From Boletus sp. NGJ (lineage: Eukaryota; Basidiomycota; Agaricomycetes; Boletales; Boletaceae), in the NCBI GenBank assembly GCA_019096195.1, contig JAGTXK010000060.1:62001-126000 (forward strand): DNA of 64,000 nt. Direction: 5' to 3'. A program made the position numbers and the translations under genes. Of this stretch, positions 56,075 to 64,000 are shown piece by piece. The stretch's first letter is position 1. Each line of letters begins with the position of its first letter. The notes under the pieces were generated by a model. The model saw nothing but the letters and a program-made list of their open reading frames with translations. It had not been told where the DNA came from and ran no database searches.

Positions 56075-58431
56075 TCAAATGATGAACTGTAAATTGGTGT
56101 CCTGACGGGACAAATTTAGGAAAGGGAATGGATGTAAATTCCGTTTTTGTGGGAGCTTGGATTGAAATGGTGACTTACAATAGGGTGTGAACTCGAAAAC
56201 TGGTGCAACTCATTAACATGACTCTTATCTGGGCCAGTAGCTAGCTACGCACCTGGGGCTTTTGGCTATATTTCTCACTGAGAATCCATCTGGGTACAGA
56301 CACAGGATCAAAGATGCTGAAAACAAGACAGAGATCAGTCACACCTCATCTCATTGAGGAGTTGTTGGTAGCTCAGGTTAGGGTTTCGCGCTATACAAGC
56401 TCATCAATAACTGATCGAGTCAGTTAGGGCGGCAAACTTGCCGAGTACTGTCAGAAACGCCTGGCATCACGGAGATCAGGGAGGTACTTCGGGGAGCATG
56501 CGGAGAAAGAAGTGCGGAGCACGTACATCACTCATGGCACCTGTGCTACGGCCTCTGATCTGAGCGTCAGCACTTGTCTGGGAGTCCTTGCAACCACTCC
56601 AGGATATCTGGGTCGGCATAAGGGTAGTAAGGGTATGCATATGGAAATGGAGGTATCTTACCACGTCGGCGGCACTTGATCTCGTCGCTTTTGTGTATTG
56701 GCTAGCCTTTTGCGCACTCCCAGAGGCGACGCGGAAAAGGTCCGTTACACCATGGACCACACCGCCTACGTCTTTACTCTGAAAGGAAGCGAGAGTAGAA
56801 AACAATCCCTTTGCTGCCCCAAGCGTCACATTTGGTTCCTTGATCTTTCCCTCCGTCGAATACTGCCAGTGTGCAATCAAGATCAAAAACCTGCGGAAAT
56901 AGAACGGACGTAGTCGACTTAGCGGGACGCACGTACCGTGTATGGGAGGTCTAAGAACGGAATTTTAATAGAATTTCATGAAGTATATTGAACTCGTACC
57001 AAGGGCCGAGCCAGAATGGCATGCCTATTAAAAAGTAAGAATGGAGACGAAATGCTTCAAGGCTGCTTACATCAAAAATAGCTGTTAAACGACAGCCAGC
57101 GGGGAGCCCACTGACCATAATTTTGTGCATGTCCTGCGGCAGCTTTGAGATACAAATCAAGAGATTTAATATCGCTGACAAACGTCGTCCACGATATGAG
57201 ATGTTCTCTTGAAGTCCACAGGATATATGACTGAGCAGGAGCGTCACAAATCAGAATTTCAGGTGTGAAGCTGAATTAATTGCCTTCGTCGTATCCATCT
57301 TCTTCATCGCCATCCAGATCTTCAGTCTGTCCTCCATGTCCTGAATCTATCCAGATCAATACAGGTTTCACCTTGTCGTCATATTATAGCACATACAATG
57401 GAAGAAGATGGAGTCGTTGGGCCGAGCATCCCTCACGAGCCAATGCATTGCATCGATCTGGGTAAATCTGAATCATGAGGCCACCCAAAATTGGTGTGAG
57501 AACGCAACGGACCATGTTCTGTCGAGTTGGCTGTCCACGAGGATGTGGAGAATCGTCTGTCAGTGTCACCATATCCTGCTCCTTGTAACCATGTCCTGTC
57601 ATGGACTTGATATTACTGAACGAAGAAGCTAGTAGTGAATCAGGCTAACCTAACAGGAACCGCTTCATGCGATGCACATCTTCTATGCAACCCTGAAGTG
57701 CCTCGGGCTGGCCAATATAGTTTATGCCGATCTGTGAACAACGTGAGCGTCGGAGAAAATACGGAAGTTCAAAGCAAAATCATACAAGTAATGCTTTCTT
57801 TTTCCCGTTGCATTGCGAGTACTGAAAATAACCAGGTTGTATCTGTCCGCCTGGAGCTGGCTGGAAGCCATACTGTTGTTCCCCAGTCGGGGGCATAGGT
57901 GGAGGACCCAAAGGTGCTTGGTATCCCGCAGGACCGAAGGGTGGGGGATACCTTCCGGGTTCTCTAGGGGGTACTGGAGGAGGTGCATATGTTCCGGAGT
58001 AGGGATATCCTCTAGACGAGTCCTGATGCGGGGCATATCCTCCAGATGATGGAGTATATTGCGTGAACGGGCCTGAAGGAGTGGAGCTTACAGCGTAACC
58101 ACTGTAAATGGTGATAGGTAATACCAGACAAATGAAGATATATTTGAGTAGATCAACTCACCCTCTTGGCACTTGGTTAGGCTGGGGCGCAGGGGAGTTC
58201 GAAGTGTTTGAAACATCATAAGCTGATCGTCCGAGAAATGGCTGATGACCATTCAAGCTCCTAGACAGCAATCAGTCTCCGTGCCTTTAATGTGGGACGC
58301 AACGCACGCATCCGGGAAGCTGGATTGACAGCGTGATTTGCCAGTGAACATGGTTGATGCGGGGTATATGGTCATGGGACTTACTTGACCGCACCACTGC
58401 TGCTAGAATATCCAGAGTGGCCGGGCCACAT
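56075..58431 (-). CDS. MCA1: Metacaspase
   Basis: Calcium-dependent Arg/Lys-specific cysteine protease linked to stress and cell death. The start MWPGHSGYSSSSGAV opens a Pro/Gly/Tyr/Gln-rich prodomain (YPYSGTYAPPPVPPREPG, TGEQQYGFQPAPGGQIQPGY). The p20 part reads QYSQCNGKKKALIGINYIGQ, QGCIEDVHRMKRFLL, MVTLTDDSPHPRGQPTRQNM, HWLVRDARPNDSIFFHYSGH with the catalytic His, DLDGDEEDGYDE and, across introns, LPAGCRLTAIFDACHSGSAL with the catalytic Cys. The p10 part has WSGCKDSQTSADAQI and AFLTVLARNPNLSYQQLLNE and ends SSSHPIDTNLQFII. About 15 introns; two need GC donors (57283-57282 and 56441-56440). Complete. Confidence 0.92.
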
Positions 58432-59114
58432 AGTCGGGTAAGGGCTAACTTGGGCTGCGGTTGAATGGTGGCTATACTAAAAGAGCCGAACAGTTGCAAG
58501 TTGTTACTAGTCACTGCCCCGCAGCCACTCCGAAGTTTTCGCGCTCGTCTCGCAGACCAATCAATCTCGCTTACCATCATCCCAATGCTGGCATGAGTGG
58601 TACTAAACTGCAGCGCTATCGCTCACCAAAGATCTTCCGCAGAGTCAACTCCATCCGGCGTACCCATTCAACAATGACACTCTCGTCACGGTCGACCTGC
58701 ATCAAGTCCGTAGGTGTCCAGAACTTTCAAGTTAATTATTCATTTCGTTAGGTATACGCCAAACGGGGACAATGACCTCAAATCAAATGCGCGCTCATCT
58801 CCGTCGGACTCCGTTATGTAGCTTGCCAGATTTCCCATACTTTGCATTCCCCCCGGGCCGCCTCCCGACTATCGCAGCAGATGATATACATACGAAGCAT
58901 GCGGTAAAGACAGCCCAAAGCGGTTAAAACATCGAGGCACACTTCCACCTAATCCGAGCCATTACCAGTTCGCCCCTGGGTCTTTCTGAACCCCGCACAT
59001 TGAAATGCGGTCCGGTGATTCTTAAAGTGACTGGGGCTGGAAGCAAATACAGTTTCGGCTCCATTTCATTCCACCATGAGAAATTCGCGAACTGGTGGGG
59101 GTCCCATGGGACCA

Positions 59115-59120
59115 TATAAA
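59115..59120 (+). promoter_or_regulatory. TATA box of the sugar transporter gene
   Basis: tataaa, 48 bases before the ATG at 59168. Confidence 0.45.
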
Positions 59121-59167
59121 GAATCATTGTGAGCGAGCCGCCGTCGCGGCTATCTCTCCTCGCAAGC

Positions 59168-61778
59168 ATGGGTCGCGACGTAGTTCCTAGTGTTGGTCAA
59201 TTTGCTTCAGAGCGCCGCAAAGCGCTTCAAGGGCAGTCGGGATGGGTAAGTTTCATCGTGTACTTGCTTCTTTTGCTAAACCACTCGTTGAAAGTTTGGC
59301 CTCATCCACAACCTCAGAGTTTTTGCCATTACAGTGTTCGCGTCCTTGGGGGGGCTGTGAGGGTTATCAACTCATTCTTGGTATTTGTACTCAATCCCTT
59401 CAAACCACAGTCTCTATGGTGAATTTCCTTGAAGCATGACCGACATAGATACTTACAGAATCTCGAATGTATCGCAGGCTATAATCAAGTACGTCACTTT
59501 ATGGATCAGTCTGCCCTTCTGACCTACTAGTGTCCATAAGGGTGTCTTCTCTGGGGTTCTTAGCATGCAGTCTTTCGACTCGAGAATGGCTTCTGCAGTT
59601 AATAACGCCGGCACAAAGGGTTGGTTGGTTGCTATACTTGAATTGGGTGCCTGGTTTGGTGTGCTCTGTACGGGCACGTTAGCAGACAAGTTATCACGTA
59701 AATACACGATTGTCCTTGGTACGTCTTATAGGGCTTCGTTCGTGAAAGAGCACTGATTCAGTTTGTAGCTGTGGTTATCTTCTGCATTGGAGTAGTTGTC
59801 CAGGCTGCAGCATTTCAGCCCTCTTCAATTTATGGAGGTTTGTGCCTTCCAGCTTTCTGTTACCAGTTTATTGATATACTACTACAGGGAGATTTATTAC
59901 TGGGATGGGCGTCGGGTCGCTAAGCATGGTAGTCCCTCTCTACAAGTAAGTTACCCACCCACGATGCATCAGTAGCCCCAACATTGGTTTTCAGTGCCGA
60001 ACTCGCCCCTCCTGAGGTCCGTGGAAGCCTTGTTGCGCTCCAACAGCTTGCTATTACGTTCGGGATCATGATCTCCTTCTGGATCGATTATGGTACCAAC
60101 TACATCGGTGGGACCGGGTCGACTCAAAGCGAAGCGGCATGGCGCATTCCTATCGCTCTTCAGATCGCACCAGCACTCGTTCTTGGGTTTGGAATCTTAT
60201 TCATGCCATTCTCTCCAAGGTAAGCTTCTTCTTGTCACTTGATTCGCCGCATCAAATATTTTGGAATAGGTGGCTGGTAAACAAAGGTAGAGATGACGAA
60301 GCACTTCAAGTACTCAGCACAGCGAGGCACCTCCCACCCGACTCCGACCTCGTGCAGATTGAGTTTTTGTAGGGTTTTCAGGATAGATTGTTGCATTTTG
60401 CTAACCACGTGATTAGGGAGATCAAGGCACAATATCTCTTCGAAAAAGAGACCAGCGCTCTCAAATACCCGCACTATCAAGATGGATCATTTTCTTCCGA
60501 CGTGAAACTTGCAGTCAATGCTTACCTCAGTTTATTCACCACACGTGCTCTTTTCTATCGGGTGGCCATTGGTTCCCTGTGGGGCAATTCACTGTATTTG
60601 ATGACCCTTCGTGACCAACATCGTTCAGGACCATGTTCTTTCAGCAATGGACTGGAGTCAACGCGATTCTCTACTATGCCCCGAGCATCTTTACTTCACT
60701 AGGCTTGACCGGAAACACGACCAGCCTACTCGCTACGGGGGTCGTTGGCATCGTGTACGTTCGAAAGGACACCGCTCGAGGTTAAACTGGATATTCACGT
60801 TCTAACATCCAGCATGTGGCTTGCTACCTTCCCTGCCGTGCTCTGGGTTGATCAGCTTGGGCGTAAGCCTGTCCTGGTCTCAGGTGCTTTCATCATGGCA
60901 GCGTGAGTCGTCATTTTAGCCTGATCCTTCTTGACGTGGATAGTCACATATTTTCAGGTGCCACTTCATTATCGCCATACTGAGTGGCTTATATAATAAG
61001 GATTGGCCATCGTAAGTTTACACTATCTTCCTGTGACAATTGCTGATTCGAATTTTAGGCATACTAGTAATGATACCACCTTGAAGCCAGTGAGACTGTT
61101 CTGATCATGAGCTTTAGGTGCTGGATGGGCAGCGTGTGCTCTTGTGTGGATCTTTTCAATGGGTAAGGTCGGAGTTCTGTGACATAGGATTACCCTTATC
61201 CAAGCCACAGCTTTTGGATATAGCTGGGGCCCATGCAGTTGGATTTTAGTAGCCGAGATATGGCCGTTGAGTGTTCGCGGAAAGGGCCTCTCGATCGCTG
61301 CATCTTCTAACTGGGTAAGCCTTTGAGTATCATCCAAATGGGCAACTACTGACTTGAATGATTCAGATGAACAACTTTATCGTCGGTCAAGTTACTCCAA
61401 CGATGCAGGCGCATCTCACATTTGGCACATTTATATTCTTTGGTGTAAGCTTGTCTTCCCGCTTCATCGCAGAGATTTGACGACGACCTAGGTCTTCTCT
61501 TTCCTTGGTGGCATATTTGTCCTGTTCTTCGTGAGTGGGCATTTCGTGCTATGTCCTCGCCGATTTCTAAGCGTTCACAGGTCCCCGAGACGAAAGGTCT
61601 CACCCTGGAAGAGATGGATGAAGTCTTAGGTGACCGCGAGGGTCTATCCGTTGTAGACCAACAACACCAGAACGAAATTGCCGACCGTATTGGTCTCTCA
61701 GTATTCAGTCAAGTGAAGCCCTCTGAGATTCCCGGAAAATCGAGTCAAGAAGACTACAAGGAGGACTCCGCGGCTTAG
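59168..61778 (+). CDS. MFS sugar transporter
   Basis: Plasma-membrane hexose (or related sugar) proton symporter or facilitator. Start [20 protein letters not shown], then [12 protein letters not shown] joined through two tiny exons, 59411-59418 (8 nt) and 59478-59488 (11 nt), to give [18 protein letters not shown], the family's helix 1 motif. Further signatures are [14 protein letters not shown] (D-R-x-x-R-K type), [110 protein letters not shown] and [19 protein letters not shown]. The tail is acidic. Frames are restored by each intron I checked. Sugar specificity cannot be read off. Confidence 0.9.
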
Positions 61779-62742
61779 TTTTCTTTCATTTCCCTGGTAC
61801 TAAGTGCGCGTATGTGTGCAACTCTAAATGTATAACAATATCAGTATCGTTCGGACGTACCCTTGACACGCTAACGATCCTCTGTAACTACTATCATCAA
61901 TGTTGCAATTCTGGATGATTTTTTTACCGCCACGGTGAGCTGGCATCGATCCTGCGGGTGGCCCAAGGCAGTCCGTGGATTATCAAGGAAACTCAAAGTT
62001 GCCGGACTTTCGGAACCAAAGTGAAGTAATCGACCATGGGTTTCATGCCCGCTGGGAAACATGCAGAGTCGGTGTATCGTGACCGTCAAATTGCACTAGA
62101 CTAGTTAGCACTCTATCTAGCTTTATTGTCATGGTCCACTGGAAGGCACGCTGCTCCGACGGATCACAGATTACTATAAATCGTTGTCGTGTTGCAGTGC
62201 TGCTTCCATACTATCTATCCCTAAGGGATAGTAACCATCTTATGACTTGAGGCCCGTTTTCAGAAGTGCCAGTGAGTGACAACACTAACGGAAAAGTTTT
62301 ATTTTATCGACCTGTCAGGTGTTCGGGGGAGCTTGAGCCTGAGAGCGCGGGCAAGCTTCCTACTGCGCACGGTCAGACTGTACCTGTTTTGAAGATATAA
62401 ACACTCTGGTCGTGAGTCCATAATTTCCTTGGGGATTGAAATGGTCACGACCATGGTGTAACTCACTAGCTCAGCGTCGGTTGACGTATTCGGCTGCGCA
62501 GGACCATGTCGGGTGATGGCACCTTTGGGTCATCTTCGCGAATGACATTTAGTAGTCTCCACGACACGCCTCCGTCTATGTGTATGCATGACACCCCACT
62601 GTCGTGCACGAGCTTGAGATTCCGATCGTGCGGGCACTCTGAGCTCCCGGTCGAACCCGCCCTCGAGGATATAACCTTGGCCTCTACTTCTTTCTTCTTC
62701 CCATCGTACCATATGTTCTAGCTCTCGCCGTGGTCAGCTACA
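61779..62742. other. Intergenic, nothing seen
   Basis: About 960 bases between the sugar transporter and the SnoaL-like gene. The frame 62506-62721 ends before the next start and has no motif. Confidence 0.5.
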
Positions 62743-63496
62743 ATGGATCCATCCCCAGACGAGCCTCTCATTGCATACAGTCTGCCTCAGTACCTGCTCG
62801 ACCGTATCAACATACACGACACCATCACGCGATTGGTGAGCAATCGTCGTCCTACCCTTCTTTTGAAAGATCATCGTGACAGGCATGCGTTCTGTAATAG
62901 TCGGCATATTGTGACTGCAGAGATTTTGAGCGCCTTGGAAATGAAGTCTTTGCCTCCTCAGAGGTCATGGTAGACAGCTCGCTCATCACGAACGACGAGC
63001 CTCAGGGTAAGAGTTACAGTCCACGTCGGCGCCGCTCACCTGAATGACACTGGATCAAGGCAGGCCGGCCAAAGAAGAGGCGGAGTCTTGGGCAACATAT
63101 ATTGAGCGTTTCACAGCAACACAACACGTCATGACGTGCGTCCATCTACCATCTTTGTCGTCCACTGAGGCAAAGCCACTGCGACAGTTGTATTCTGGTC
63201 AACCTTCCACAACCTGCCCCAACTTGGAACATCGCTATGCCAAACAAAGCGACTGCATCTGCGAATGCGTTGGTCACCTTCCGACGTGACCGTGCACGGG
63301 GAGAATCAACCGCTCAGCATGGGGTGAGAACACCTCACGACTGATTCGTTGGGATTCTAATACCTTCTTGCAGAGTTATTACACCTTTGAGTTAATACGG
63401 CAGACAGGCGTAGACCCCGGTTCAAACCCCTGGCGAATCTCGTACATGAAAGCCCATCCGTTCTGGTTCAGTGGAAACATAGAAGTGATGAGTTGA
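62743..63496 (+). CDS. SnoaL-like (NTF2-fold) protein
   Basis: Five exons, 62743-62835, 62901-63006, 63060-63135, 63188-63323 and 63374-63496, give 177 residues in frame. The start MDPSPDEPLIAYSLPQYLLD leads to RINIHDTITRL, RDFERLGNEVFASSEVMVDS, WATYIERFTATQHVMTCILV, the strand-rich NKATASANALVTFRRDRARG, SYYTFELIRQTGVDPGSNPW and RISYMKAHPFWFSGNIEVMS. The order helix, F/Y-A..V, E-x-F-x-x-T-Q-H, then A-x-A-x-A..F and W-R-I-S is that of fungal SnoaL-like cone-fold proteins, which bind or isomerise small hydrophobic ligands. No specific activity can be given. No single long frame shows it because the exons are short. Confidence 0.78.
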
Positions 63497-64000
63497 TCAC
63501 GGTGTCCTAAACCAGGACAACTTTGCTGGTGACACATGTTTATTGTATGTTAACAGCTTGACGGAGCGACGGTCAAGTATCCTTTAGAAAGACAGGCACC
63601 AGGTCCTCTGCCATTATCGTGAGGACGGACTTTGCTGTTGATTGCATGCAACTATGCTTGCAGTAGATGGAATTATGAACCAGAACTTCATCCTGCTAAG
63701 ACTCGGAAACCTGAAGAGCGAACCGGAGCTCTCATACGAGTGTCTCGGGTTCGATTCCCATAAAGGAATGGGCGAAGACGATGACCTGGGCAAGTACTGA
63801 GACAACGAGAAGAAACATTGATTTTCCTACGTATTATTGTCTAACTCCACCTGTGTATGTGATTCCGTCAGAACAAATGTGAGGGAGACCAAAGAAACAA
63901 GTGCAGATCAGGTAGTCGAAAATTTCCTCAGCTCCGAGGAGCTTAGGTAGTCTAACATGCTTTATGACTGCGGCTTGAAGCCCATCATGTCTCTCGAATT
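63497..64000. other. 3' flank, nothing seen
   Basis: A stretch with ggttcgattccc near 63749 looks like a tRNA T-loop but lacks matching stems. No gene supported to the window end. Confidence 0.5.

Noticed and set aside
63343-63440. tRNA-like gene: GATTCGT..GCGAATC ends and gttcaaacccc loop
   Set aside because: No D-arm or anticodon arm folds between them, and the sequence is explained as the last intron and exon of the SnoaL-like gene.
63680-63775. tRNA-like ggttcgattccc motif
   Set aside because: T-stem pairs at only three of five positions and no matching acceptor strand is found upstream.

Overview
The window looks like nuclear DNA of a filamentous basidiomycete, most likely an Agaricomycete (mushroom-forming fungus). 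Genes are small and close together on both strands. They are cut by many 45-65 nt introns with GT..AG ends, plus a few GC..AG introns, and some exons are only 7-22 nt long. Several protein families are typical of Agaricomycetes: a DUF6534 membrane protein, a MARVEL-like tetraspan protein, zinc-finger PARPs and a uridine kinase-UPRT fusion. I read the genes by joining exons by eye, so exon borders are predictions. Where a full exon set was computed, its summed length is a multiple of three.

Layout. 0-5.4 kb: 5' end of a POT peptide transporter, a decayed Tc1/mariner-type element with 74-bp inverted ends, a MARVEL-like protein and cytochrome c. 5.7-11.7 kb: two tandem PARP-domain genes and a divergent NADAR-domain gene. 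The first PARP and the NADAR protein carry the same small Cys-rich finger, split by an intron at the same place in all four copies checked. This is the most interesting locus. 12-17.6 kb: a C2H2-like protein, a COQ4 gene with a damaged 5' end, and a DUF6534 gene in a 2.4-kb tract almost free of CpG. 17.9-31.5 kb: a housekeeping block of TMA46 (CCCH), an LRRC40-like LRR protein, mitochondrial ABC exporter ATM1, a DUF2415 WD protein, splicing factor CWC2 and a C2H2 transcription factor. 33.8-45 kb: a dead P450, cytochrome oxidase subunit COX4, Ca2+/H+ exchanger VCX1, URK1 (kinase-UPRT) and NCS2 (tRNA thiolation). 45.8-49.2 kb: a Ser-rich protein of unknown function followed by a diverged 0.64-kb tandem duplication. 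49.4-54.2 kb: two tandem class-V PLP enzymes with a gamma-glutamylcyclotransferase-like gene divergent from them. 54.3-63.5 kb: a PPN2-like phosphatase, a metacaspase, a sugar transporter and a SnoaL-like gene found by assembling five small exons.

How the genes relate. Four genes serve mitochondrial respiration or Fe-S/ubiquinone supply (cytochrome c, COQ4, ATM1, COX4), but they are not co-directional. Two local groups look functionally linked. One is the PARP/PARP/NADAR group, a possible ADP-ribose writer and remover pair. The other is the PLP-enzyme pair with the GGCT-like gene, which points to thiol or gamma-glutamyl metabolism. I saw no CRISPR array, no rRNA and no tRNA I would defend.
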